A stretch of DNA of 64,000 nucleotides from Methylotenera oryzisoli (GTDB lineage: Bacteria; Pseudomonadota; Gammaproteobacteria; Burkholderiales; Methylophilaceae). A program made the translations under genes and the position numbers. Below are positions 29,396 through 37,803 of the stretch, in pieces. The stretch covers positions 38,225-102,224 of the forward strand of contig CAMCVF010000008.1 of the NCBI GenBank assembly GCA_945881735.1, given 5' to 3'. The notes beneath the pieces were generated by a model, which was not told where the DNA came from, made no database searches, and worked only from the letters and a program-made list of their open reading frames with translations. The stretch's first letter is position 1; every line of letters starts with the position of its first letter.

Positions 29396-30643
29396 ATGTT
29401 TAGCCATTCCAATAAGCTTGCGATTGCCGATCCAGCACTTGCTTCTATGATTGATGCCGAAGTTGTGCGTCAACATCAACATATCGAATTGATTGCCTCT
29501 GAAAATTACACCAGCCCTGCTGTGATGGAAGCGCAAGGTTCGCAATTAACCAATAAATATGCAGAAGGTTATCCCGGCAAACGTTTTTATGGTGGCTGTG
29601 AATATGTTGACCAAGTGGAACAATTAGCGATTGACCGATTAAAAGCGTTATATGGCGCCGAATATGCTAACGTACAGCCGCATTCTGGCTCGCAAGCCAA
29701 TCAAGCCGTGTATTTTTCTATTCTTAAACCAGGCGATACCGTTATGGGTATGAACTTAGGCCACGGCGGCCATTTAACACATGGTTCACCTGCCAACTTA
29801 TCAGGTAAGTTATTTAATATCGTACCTTATGGCTTAAACGATAAAGAAGAAATCGATTACGATGAGATGGAGCGCATTGCGGTTGAATACAAACCAAAAT
29901 TATTAATTGGCGGTGCCAGTGCGTATGCGCTGCGTTTTGATTGGGCGCGCATGGCCGAAATTGCAAAAAAAGTAGGTGCTTATTTTATGGTTGATATGGC
30001 GCATTATTCTGGCTTAATTGCAGCTGGTGTTTATCCAAACCCAGTACCACATGCCGATTTTGTGACATCAACCACACACAAATCCTTGCGAGGTCCACGC
30101 GGGGGTATTATTTTGGCCAAAGCAGAATTTGAAAAATCAATCAATTCAAACGTGTTTCCAGGTTTACAAGGTGGCCCATTGATGCATGCGATTGCAGGTA
30201 AAGCAACCGCGTTCTTAGAAGCATCACAACCAGAATTTAAAACCTATCAAGCACAAGTAATTAAAAATGCACAAGCCATGGCAGAAACGCTGATTGCGCG
30301 TGGCTTGCGTGTTGTTTCAGGTCGAACAGAATCTCATATGTTTATGGTGGATTTGCGTCCTAAAGGTCTTACGGGTAAAGCAGCTGATGCCGCACTTGGT
30401 TTGGCACATATCACCGTGAATAAGAACGCCATTCCAAACGACCCAGAAAGCCCATTTGTGACTTCTGGTATTCGCATTGGCGCGCCAGCCATTACCACGC
30501 GCGGCTTTAAAGAAGAAGAGGCTAGAATCGTCGCGAATTTGATTGCTGACGTATTGGACAACCCAACAGACGAAGCCTCAATAGCAGCGACTAAAGAAAA
30601 AGTACATGCATTGACCGAGAAGTTTCCTGTGTACGGTGCATAA
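29396..30643 (+). CDS. glyA: Serine hydroxymethyltransferase
   Basis: PLP enzyme converting serine and tetrahydrofolate to glycine and methylene-tetrahydrofolate, a main C1 node in a methylotroph. The 415 residues are typical. Visible are [13 protein letters not shown] near the N-terminus, [15 protein letters not shown], the PLP lysine in [14 protein letters not shown] (about residue 227) and the end region [16 protein letters not shown]. It heads a likely operon with nrdR 20 bases downstream. Confidence 0.98.
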   Translation: MFSHSNKLAIADPALASMIDAEVVRQHQHIELIASENYTSPAVMEAQGSQLTNKYAEGYPGKRFYGGCEYVDQVEQLAIDRLKALYGAEYANVQPHSGSQANQAVYFSILKPGDTVMGMNLGHGGHLTHGSPANLSGKLFNIVPYGLNDKEEIDYDEMERIAVEYKPKLLIGGASAYALRFDWARMAEIAKKVGAYFMVDMAHYSGLIAAGVYPNPVPHADFVTSTTHKSLRGPRGGIILAKAEFEKSINSNVFPGLQGGPLMHAIAGKATAFLEASQPEFKTYQAQVIKNAQAMAETLIARGLRVVSGRTESHMFMVDLRPKGLTGKAADAALGLAHITVNKNAIPNDPESPFVTSGIRIGAPAITTRGFKEEEARIVANLIADVLDNPTDEASIAATKEKVHALTEKFPVYGA

Positions 30644-30663
30644 GTTTAGTTGGGAAATCAAAA

Positions 30664-31107
30664 GTGAAATGCCCTTTTTGCGGTGATGCTGATACCCAAG
30701 TCATTGATTCTAGAGTCAATGATGTGGGTGATTCAATTCGGCGTAGGCGCAAATGTGCGGCTTGCGACAAACGTTTTACCACTTATGAAACAGCCGAATT
30801 ACATATGCCGCAAGTGGTCAAGCAAAATGGTACAAGAGAAGAATTTAATCGCGAAAAATTGCGGTTATCATTCACGCGCGCTTTGCATAAACGCCCAGTA
30901 CCAACCGAATATGTAGACCGCGCGTTGGATCATATTGTGCAAAAAATGCTGAGTTTGGGTGAGCGAGAAGTGCCAGCACGTGATTTAGGCGAAAGCGTAA
31001 TGCAAGAGCTCAAATTGATGGATAAAGTAGCTTATATCCGTTTTGCTTCGGTGTATCGCAGTTTTTCAGATGTGGATGATTTTAATAACGTTATCCGTGA
31101 CTTGTAA
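30664..31107 (+). CDS. nrdR: Transcriptional repressor NrdR
   Basis: Represses ribonucleotide reductase genes according to ATP/dATP level. GTG start at 30664 gives [18 protein letters not shown]. The zinc ribbon has CPFC and [16 protein letters not shown]; the ATP-cone follows (residues ~49-139, with [13 protein letters not shown]). 147 residues, the normal size. The glyA-nrdR-ribD order is conserved in many Proteobacteria; here one extra small gene lies between nrdR and ribD. Confidence 0.96.
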   Translation: MKCPFCGDADTQVIDSRVNDVGDSIRRRRKCAACDKRFTTYETAELHMPQVVKQNGTREEFNREKLRLSFTRALHKRPVPTEYVDRALDHIVQKMLSLGEREVPARDLGESVMQELKLMDKVAYIRFASVYRSFSDVDDFNNVIRDL

Positions 31108-31130
31108 ATAATTATAATAGGCTTCAAAAA

Positions 31131-31520
31131 ATGAAATTTATCAATATTTCCTCTATCGCTTTGGCCGTGTTTACCGTGTTGTTGACCATTGTATTTTTTA
31201 CTTGGTGGGCATTTAAAGACAAAGTGGTGTTTGGTGCCGAAAAGTTTGATCAAACCAAATGGATACAACATGCCGCAACTGTTGAGCAAGAATGTAAACG
31301 TGGCGATATGGCTTACGATTTGCAACAAAATATCTTAATCAAAGGTGCACGAAAAGAAGCTGTGATGGCTTTGCTAGGGCGACCAAGTATTGAAGAGGTG
31401 AACGAAAAATCAAACGCCATTGAATATGACTTAGGTAAATGCATGCATGTCTATCATGGTTTGTTGATATTTTTTGACCAAAATAATGAGCTATTACAAA
31501 GCCGTATTTCATCGCATTAG
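31131..31520 (+). CDS. Small membrane-anchored protein, BamE/SmpA-like fold suspected
   Basis: 129 residues with one N-terminal hydrophobic segment (about 6-27) and no lipobox Cys. The C-terminal half (MAYDLQQNILIKGARKEAVM then ALLGRPSIEE) resembles the short helix-helix-strand unit of SmpA/BamE-like proteins, where a similar 'G...R..V..LLG.P' pattern occurs. No enzyme motif is seen. It starts 23 bases after nrdR and ends three bases before ribD, so it is part of the glyA operon. Function not recognised. Confidence 0.7.
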   Translation: MKFINISSIALAVFTVLLTIVFFTWWAFKDKVVFGAEKFDQTKWIQHAATVEQECKRGDMAYDLQQNILIKGARKEAVMALLGRPSIEEVNEKSNAIEYDLGKCMHVYHGLLIFFDQNNELLQSRISSH

Positions 31521-31523
31521 ATC

Positions 31524-32615
31524 ATGTTTACAGCCAGCGACCATGTTTACATGACACGTGCGCTGCAGCTAGCAGTCCAAGGGTTATATAGCACTAAACC
31601 AAATCCGCGTGTGGGATGCGTGATAGTAAAAAATAACCAGATAATTGGTGAAGGTGCGCACTTACAAGCAGGCGAGCCGCATGCAGAAGTGTTTGCATTG
31701 CGCCAAGCGGGTGAGCAGGCAAGAGGCGCGACTGCCTATGTAACGCTAGAGCCTTGCAGCTATACAGGACGGACTCCGCCGTGTGCGGAAGCTTTGGTTA
31801 AGGTAGGTGTTAGCAAAGTCATTGCCGCCATGCAAGATCCAAATCCTTTAGTTGCTGGCAAAGGATTAGCTTATTTGCAAGCCCATCAAGTTGCAGTCGC
31901 TAGCGGTTTAATGGAGCCACAAGCTATAGCACTTAACCCTGGATTTATCTCACGTATGTCACGCCAAATGCCTTTTGTGCGCTGCAAAATCGCTAGCAGT
32001 TTAGATGGCAGAACCGCGCTCAATAATTACCAAAGTCAGTGGATTACAAGTGAGCCTGCCCGTTTAGATGTGCAGCATTGGCGAGCACAATCGTGTGCCA
32101 TTTTAACGGGTATTGGCACAGTGTTAAGTGACGACCCCAGCATGACGGTTCGCAGTATAAACATTAATCGCCAGCCGTTGCGTGTGATTGTGGATAGTCA
32201 TTTGCGTATTTCGCCTCAAGCTAACATTTTGCAAGGCGGCAACACTTTAATTGCTTTTGCAAAAGATTGTGAAAATAAGTCAGATCTATTGCAAGCAGCA
32301 GGCGCAGAACTCATCTGCATTCCTAATGCCGATCATAAAGTCTGTCTAAAAACACTATTAAGCCGCCTTGCGCACATGCAAATCAATGAGGTGTTGTGTG
32401 AGTGTGGCGAAGGGTTGAATGGTGCCTTGCTATCGCTAAACCTAATTGATGAGATGCTGCTGTACATCGCACCTAAACTTATGGGTAGCAAAGCTAAAGG
32501 CTTGTTTGATACACCAGAATTTACGCAAATGAGTCAAGCTATAGCGTTAGATGTATTTGAACTACGCCAAATAGGTAGCGATATTCGGATGCGCGCTAAG
32601 CCCATTTATAGCTAA
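31524..32615 (+). CDS. ribD: Bifunctional riboflavin deaminase/reductase RibD
   Basis: Second and third steps of riboflavin synthesis: deamination of the pyrimidinone then NADPH reduction of the ribose chain. The zinc deaminase domain (1-~145) has HAE at 53-55 and the Cys pair C78 and C87 in LEPCSYTGRTPPC. The C-terminal reductase domain begins near 148 (PFVRCKIASSLDGRTAL). Length 363 is normal. It follows the small gene above, and ATG at 31524 is three bases from its stop. Confidence 0.96.
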   Translation: MFTASDHVYMTRALQLAVQGLYSTKPNPRVGCVIVKNNQIIGEGAHLQAGEPHAEVFALRQAGEQARGATAYVTLEPCSYTGRTPPCAEALVKVGVSKVIAAMQDPNPLVAGKGLAYLQAHQVAVASGLMEPQAIALNPGFISRMSRQMPFVRCKIASSLDGRTALNNYQSQWITSEPARLDVQHWRAQSCAILTGIGTVLSDDPSMTVRSININRQPLRVIVDSHLRISPQANILQGGNTLIAFAKDCENKSDLLQAAGAELICIPNADHKVCLKTLLSRLAHMQINEVLCECGEGLNGALLSLNLIDEMLLYIAPKLMGSKAKGLFDTPEFTQMSQAIALDVFELRQIGSDIRMRAKPIYS

Positions 32616-32660
32616 CTAAATGGCATACCGTGCTTAAATGTAGACTATATTCTTTTTATC

Positions 32661-33476
32661 ATGCTAATTGATACCCACTGCCATTTAGACGCGGCCGAAT
32701 TTAATTCAGACCGCGATATTGTTGCGCTTGAAGCAAAGGACGCGGGTGTTGAGAAAATCGTCATGCCAGCCGTTGAGCGTGATAATTTTCAAACCGTGAT
32801 TGACTTAGCGCACCAATATTCGCACTGCTATATGGCGTTGGGCATTCACCCAATGTATGTGGATAAAGCACACCCCAGCGATTTAACATCATTAAAACAA
32901 TTAGTTGCAGAGCAATTAGCACACAAAGATCCTAAAATAGTGGCCATTGGTGAAATAGGGCTGGATTTCTTTGTGACGCAGCAAAATCGCGAAATCCAAG
33001 AGTACTTTTTCATTGAGCAGCTTAAAATTGCGCAAACTTTTGAGTTGCCAGTTGTTTTGCATGTGCGCCGCGCCATTGATGATGTATTAAAACAATTGAG
33101 GCGACATCCAGTTCTAGGCGGAATTGCGCATGCATTTAACGGTAGCCCACAACAAGCCGAAAAATTGATTGAGCTGGGTTTTAAATTAGGCTTTGGCGGC
33201 GCCATGACCTACACCCGCGCCTTAAAAATTCGCGAATTAGCCCAAAATTTGCCGTTAGAAGCCATTGTTTTAGAAACCGATGCGCCTGATATTGCACCAG
33301 AATGGGTCGGCAGTAAAGGTAGAAATAGCCCAACAGAATTAATAAAGATTGCACAAGTTTTTGCCGATTTAAGGGGTATTGAAGTGTCGCAAATCATTGA
33401 AATTACAAGCAAAAATTCTTTGGAAATTCTGCCAAAATTAGCCAGCTTATGCACACCACTTAAAGTGCTACATTAA
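32661..33476 (+). CDS. TatD family metal-dependent hydrolase
   Basis: TIM-barrel metallohydrolase of the TatD/YcfH group (3'-5' DNase activity is known for E. coli TatD). Metal-binding motifs are intact: DTHCHLD (His6, His8), AIGEIGLDFF, HVRRAIDD, GIAHAFNG and ETDAPDIAP. 271 residues, the usual length. It ends the glyA operon side; the region downstream is the AT-rich gap before mtnA. Confidence 0.88.
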   Translation: MLIDTHCHLDAAEFNSDRDIVALEAKDAGVEKIVMPAVERDNFQTVIDLAHQYSHCYMALGIHPMYVDKAHPSDLTSLKQLVAEQLAHKDPKIVAIGEIGLDFFVTQQNREIQEYFFIEQLKIAQTFELPVVLHVRRAIDDVLKQLRRHPVLGGIAHAFNGSPQQAEKLIELGFKLGFGGAMTYTRALKIRELAQNLPLEAIVLETDAPDIAPEWVGSKGRNSPTELIKIAQVFADLRGIEVSQIIEITSKNSLEILPKLASLCTPLKVLH

Positions 33477-33785
33477 TAAATGTTAAAAAAATGTATAAAA
33501 CCAATGACATATTGTAAGTCATTGATTTTATTTGATATTTAAATAGATTAAAAAATGAACTTTTAAAAAAATGCCTTATAAATTGGTGGGTTACGTATTT
33601 AAGACACATCAATCCACAAAGTTATCCACAGATTTTGTGGATGGAAAAATGTAAAAAACAAAACAAATAAAATTGCAAGAAAATTATTCATAATTATTTA
33701 TATTATTTAGTGGTTTTATCATTAAAAAAAATTATATAAATCTTGCAATTGAATCATAAGGCATATTTTAAATGGAGTCAGTTGA
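33477..33785. other. AT-rich intergenic region with DnaA-box cluster and inverted repeat
   Basis: No gene. TTATCCACA, the DnaA-box consensus, is at 33622-33630, flanked by AATCCACA (about 33611-33618) and the inverted TTGTGGAT (about 33635-33642). Next lies a very AT-rich stretch bounded by a perfect 10-bp inverted repeat, AATTGCAAGA (33671-33680) and TCTTGCAATT (33741-33750). It looks like a DnaA-binding regulatory locus or an origin-like element. Absence of dnaA, dnaN or gyrB nearby argues against it being the main origin. Confidence 0.5.
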
Positions 33786-34850
33786 ATGAAAGTTGCTAAT
33801 CAATCTTTTCGAACTATTTGGCCAGACTCGAGCTGTAAGTTTGTCCATATTATCGACCAAACCCAATTGCCATTTGCTTTTAAGATTGTGCAAGTTCACT
33901 CATTAGAACAAATGGTAAAAGCCATTAAAACCATGCAAGTGCGAGGTGCGCCACTGATTGGTGCAGCGGCGGCATATGGAATGGCGCTAGCAATGTTGGA
34001 AAATGAATCGGACGATTATTTGCTATTTGCAGTTAAGCTCCTAATTAATAGCCGCCCTACAGCGGTTAATTTGGCATGGGCGGTGAATCGAATGGTGCTC
34101 GCTTTACAAAACGCACCAATAAACCGCCGCAACTTTACGGCTTGGCGCGAAGCCGCAAAAATTGCCCAAGAAGATGTGCTGCAAAATCAGCGAATTGGCC
34201 AACATGGTCTAGCGATAATCAAAAACCAATATCAAGACAAAGCCTTTAATATTTTGACGCATTGCAATGCAGGTTGGCTGGCTACCGTGGATTATGGCAC
34301 TGCACTGGCCCCCGTTTATGCCGCGCATGATGCTGGGCTTGATATACATGTTTGGGTAGATGAGACGCGTCCACGCAACCAAGGTGCAGCACTCACCGCT
34401 TGGGAGCTAGGTAAGCATGGCGTGCCACATACGGTAATTACCGATAACGCTGGCGGGCATTTAATGCAGCAAGGTTTGGTGGATATGTTAATTGTGGGCG
34501 CAGACCGCGTGACTAGCGCGGGAGATGTGTGCAATAAAATCGGTACTTATTTAAAGGCATTAGCGGCTTTTGATAACAATATCCCGTTTTATGCCGCAGT
34601 ACCCAGCCCTACTATAGATTGGAGTATAGCCAACTATAAAGACATTGATATTGAAGAGCGCCACAGTGATGAAGTGACTGCTATTCAAGGCTTGGCAGCA
34701 GATGGTAGCATACAAAGCGTCCGGTTAATTCCATTTGAATCTAGCGCGGCTAATCATGCCTTTGATGTGACGCCTGCCAGATTAGTGACTGGCATCATCA
34801 CAGAGCAAGCGGTGTTTGCGCCAAGCGAATTGCATCATTCTAATCGTTAA
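33786..34850 (+). CDS. mtnA: S-methyl-5-thioribose-1-phosphate isomerase
   Basis: Converts 5-methylthioribose 1-phosphate to the ribulose form in salvage of methylthioadenosine. 354 residues, with the characteristic VRGAPLIGAAAAYGMALAML, catalytic Cys in LTHCNAGWLATVDYGTAL, DETRPRNQGAALTAWEL and the catalytic Asp in MLIVGADRVTSAGDV. Related eIF2B-like proteins share the fold but not this Cys/Asp pair. No mtnB, mtnC or mtnD is nearby; a class II aldolase gene is 1.6 kb downstream. Confidence 0.93.
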   Translation: MKVANQSFRTIWPDSSCKFVHIIDQTQLPFAFKIVQVHSLEQMVKAIKTMQVRGAPLIGAAAAYGMALAMLENESDDYLLFAVKLLINSRPTAVNLAWAVNRMVLALQNAPINRRNFTAWREAAKIAQEDVLQNQRIGQHGLAIIKNQYQDKAFNILTHCNAGWLATVDYGTALAPVYAAHDAGLDIHVWVDETRPRNQGAALTAWELGKHGVPHTVITDNAGGHLMQQGLVDMLIVGADRVTSAGDVCNKIGTYLKALAAFDNNIPFYAAVPSPTIDWSIANYKDIDIEERHSDEVTAIQGLAADGSIQSVRLIPFESSAANHAFDVTPARLVTGIITEQAVFAPSELHHSNR

Positions 34851-34866
34851 GCGTACTGCACTGATC

Positions 34867-36435
34867 ATGGATAAGATGCGCAGAAATTTGATGATTGGAA
34901 CACTAGCCACCGCAGTAGTGGGAGTATTTGGCAGTGGTGTTGCGCGCCAAAAAGTTGCTAACAAAACAATACCTGCCGCAAATGCAAAGCTTGGTATCAA
35001 TTTAGCTGGTGTTGCCTATTGGGCTAGCGAGTTTCCATTTGTTGATTTATTTAAGCAGTCGGGCGAATGGTTTGTTGAGGGCAAAGAATATGCATTTGCG
35101 CTGGATGCTGATGGTTGGATTACTCAACTACCGCATGGCATGGTTGCTTCAACAATGATCAGCGTGTTTGAGAGTGAGCATTTTCCCAATGGTGATTATG
35201 TAATTTTGTATGAAGGAGAGGGCGTGATTAAAGCGCCCAATCACTTGCGTAAATCAGCGCAATCAGGGCGTATAGTAGTAAGTATTAACGCGCAAAAAGG
35301 TCATTTTAGGCTGGAAATTAGCAAGATCAACCCACAAAACTATATTAAAAATATCCGTATTGTGCCTTTAAGCCAAGAACAAACTTATACAAAAATGCGC
35401 TGGAATCCTGCATTTTTAGGGCGTTGGAATGGTGTTGCTTGCTTAAGGTTTATGGATTTTATGCAAACCAATGGTTCATCAAAAACTAGTTGGTCAGATC
35501 GCTCCAAGCCAACTGACTCAAGATTTGGCAATGGTGTGCCTTTAGAGTGGCTGGTGGATTTAGCCAATCAGCTTAATTGCGATGCTTGGTTTTGCATGCC
35601 GCACAGAGCGAATGACGACTACATAAAACAATCTGCCATCTACGTAAAAGAGCATTTAAAACCACAGTTGCGTGCTTGGATAGAAAACTCAAACGAGGTC
35701 TGGAACGGTGGTTTTCAGCAGCACCAAGATGCTTCAAAAGCAGGTTTAAAGCTAAAACTTTCAGATAAATCTTGGGAAGCCGCGCTTAAGTATTATGCGT
35801 ATCGCTCTATGCAAATTTTTAAAATTTGGTCGGATGTTTTTAAAGGTAATCAGCGTATAGTCAGAGTGCTTTCATCACAATCGGCTTATTATCATTCTGC
35901 TGAAGTAATTCTTGGTTTTGAAGATTCCGCCAGTCATGCAGATGTTTTAGCTATTGCGCCTTATGTTTCTTTTAATGTGCCAACCAAAGATGAGAGAGGC
36001 TTAGATGACAAAACTGTTAGTCAATGGAATTTGAATCAGTTATTTGAGCATCTTAATAAAGTTGCCCTGCCAGAATCGACTCAATGGATGAAAGATAATA
36101 AAAAAGTAGCCGATTCCTATGGCCTTAAATTGGTGGCTTATGAAGCAGGTCAGCATTTGGTTGGTGTTGGTGGCGGAGAGAATAATGAGAAGCTGAAAGA
36201 TTTATTCTACAAAGCCAATGCTGATGTTCGCATGGGTGAAATTTACAGCAAAAGTTTGATGGCTTGGGAGCAATTGGGTGGTGATTTAACGTGTAGTTAT
36301 TACAGTGTAGGTACTTGGTCTAAATGGGGTAGTTGGGGCTTGTTGCAACGCTATGATGATAACCCTGCAAATTCGCCTAAATTGACAGCCAATATTAAAT
36401 GGGCAATTTCGCGCGGCCAAAAAATGGCTATTTAG
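34867..36435 (+). CDS. Exported glycosidase-like protein of unknown function
   Basis: 522 residues from the ATG at 34867 (an earlier in-frame ATG at 34816 would overlap mtnA and spoil the export signal). The N-terminus MDKMRRNLMIGTLATAVVGV has a twin arginine and a hydrophobic stretch, so Tat or Sec export is likely. The N-terminal part (NLAGVAYWASEFPFVDLFKQ, then DADGWI) and the later ENSNEVWNGGFQQH resemble uncharacterised cellulose-binding or TIM-barrel glycosidase-like proteins with a putative Asn-Glu catalytic pair. No confirmed family member was recognised and no reaction is claimed. It lies between mtnA and the aldolase in the same direction. Confidence 0.6.
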   Translation: MDKMRRNLMIGTLATAVVGVFGSGVARQKVANKTIPAANAKLGINLAGVAYWASEFPFVDLFKQSGEWFVEGKEYAFALDADGWITQLPHGMVASTMISVFESEHFPNGDYVILYEGEGVIKAPNHLRKSAQSGRIVVSINAQKGHFRLEISKINPQNYIKNIRIVPLSQEQTYTKMRWNPAFLGRWNGVACLRFMDFMQTNGSSKTSWSDRSKPTDSRFGNGVPLEWLVDLANQLNCDAWFCMPHRANDDYIKQSAIYVKEHLKPQLRAWIENSNEVWNGGFQQHQDASKAGLKLKLSDKSWEAALKYYAYRSMQIFKIWSDVFKGNQRIVRVLSSQSAYYHSAEVILGFEDSASHADVLAIAPYVSFNVPTKDERGLDDKTVSQWNLNQLFEHLNKVALPESTQWMKDNKKVADSYGLKLVAYEAGQHLVGVGGGENNEKLKDLFYKANADVRMGEIYSKSLMAWEQLGGDLTCSYYSVGTWSKWGSWGLLQRYDDNPANSPKLTANIKWAISRGQKMAI

Positions 36436-36446
36436 TGGATATTACA

Positions 36447-37100
36447 ATGCAAAACGCACAACATAAATTACTAAACATAACGCATCAACTAACCCAGTTT
36501 GGATTAAACAAAGGCACATCAGGCAATGTAAGTGTAAGAAGTGGTGATGAATTTTTTGTGACACCAAGCGGCATGTCGACAGAGGAAATGACGCCATGCA
36601 GCATGGTAAAAATGAGCTTTGATGGCAGTTTTGAATTGCAAAGTGAATCAAATGCTAAAAAGCCCTCATCCGAATGGCGATTTCATCGCGATATTTTAGC
36701 CAATCGCCCAGAAATAAATGCGGTTATTCACACCCACAGCATGTTCGCTACCACCATTGCATGTCTGCACAAAGATATTCCACCGTTTCACTACATGATA
36801 GTCGTTGCGGGAGGTGATACGATTCGCTGTGCGCCCTATGCTTTGTTTGGCTCACAAGCTTTATCAGATAATGCTTTGATTGCTTTAACAGACCGCAAAG
36901 CCTGCTTACTGGCTAACCATGGCATGATCACACTAGGTGCTGATTTGCATGATGCGCTGGCAGTGACGGTAGAAGTAGAAAATTTGTGTGAGCAATATTG
37001 GCGGATATTACAGATTGATACTAATCCACCATTATTAAATGAAGCTGAAATGCGAGAAGTGTTTCAGCAGTTTAAGGGGTATGGCAAGTGGGAAGTTTAA
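36447..37100 (+). CDS. Class II aldolase/adducin family protein, probable MTA-shunt aldolase
   Basis: 217-residue zinc-dependent aldolase of the fuculose-phosphate aldolase/MtnB superfamily. The upstream in-frame ATG at 36399 overlaps the preceding gene, so the ATG at 36447 is preferred. GTSGNVSVR at 23-31 and TPSGM at 39-43 form the phosphate-binding part. Candidate zinc ligands are His95 and His97 (VIHTHSMFAT) and His158 (LLANHGMITLG); Glu76 is the candidate catalytic acid. Position beside mtnA suggests cleavage of 5-methylthioribulose 1-phosphate into DHAP and methylthioacetaldehyde (the DHAP shunt known from Rhodospirillum rubrum and some E. coli), rather than the MtnB dehydratase route. 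A role on another sugar phosphate cannot be excluded. Confidence 0.75.
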   Translation: MQNAQHKLLNITHQLTQFGLNKGTSGNVSVRSGDEFFVTPSGMSTEEMTPCSMVKMSFDGSFELQSESNAKKPSSEWRFHRDILANRPEINAVIHTHSMFATTIACLHKDIPPFHYMIVVAGGDTIRCAPYALFGSQALSDNALIALTDRKACLLANHGMITLGADLHDALAVTVEVENLCEQYWRILQIDTNPPLLNEAEMREVFQQFKGYGKWEV

Positions 37101-37803
37101 ATTTATCTTTTGGCAACAATTTTATTTGAAGCATTATCCATTTCTACATGCAACATGGATGCGCGGTCAAATTCTTTTGTTAAAAATGCTTTTAATTTAA
37201 TTGCAGGATAGCTTTTATTGTTGCAATTATAGGATGGAATTTTCATGGAATATGACTTATTAGGCAAACTAAGCTGGGCAAAAGATAATATTAGCCTTTT
37301 CATACCACGATGTTTTGATCTGTTAATTATCGCTGACAGGTGTCCAAAATGTACGTCATTTTTAATACTTGTTATTAAACGATGAACAGAACTAAATTCT
37401 TAATTATTTCTAATACTTAATTAGTGTTAGTTTTATGTTCAAGCCGAGGATTGGTACTTATATTAAATCCAAAAGCTTAATAAATTGCATACGAATAAAC
37501 ATCAGTAAGACTATGCAAGCTTTATAGGCAAGGTAAAACATTTCGGTCCACTCTAATTAGAATGTGCTCTTTTTGGTGTGAGTTTTCAAAAAAATTTCAA
37601 TAGCATGTTTATTTCTTAATTCTTTTTCAAAAAATTAACAATTATTTTTTTGCTTCATAATAGTGATAGTGTGCATATTCTCTTTGAAGAGAAACGGATT
37701 GAAGACTAATTTTGGCAATTTCAAGCTGTTTTTTTGTAAATACGTAGAATAGATTTTGAGTGCCCTAAATTTTCCAAATAGTCATATTTAATAACTTTAA
37801 AAA
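37101..37803. other. Gene-poor 700-base gap between the aldolase gene and actP
   Basis: AT-rich, between convergent transcripts. A minus-strand open frame at 37103-37303 (66 codons, or 47 from a better ATG at 37246) has no recognised relatives and no clear ribosome-binding site. A stretch near 37338 (GACAGGTGTCCAAAATGTAC) vaguely recalls an insertion-sequence end, but no partner end or transposase remnant is visible. No good terminator was found. Confidence 0.4.

Noticed and set aside
37103..37303. 66-codon minus-strand frame ending next to the aldolase gene
   Set aside because: No recognisable domain and no ribosome-binding site; kept only as part of the gap description.
37330..37380. Insertion-sequence end
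   Set aside because: Vague similarity only; no second end, target duplication or transposase remnant.
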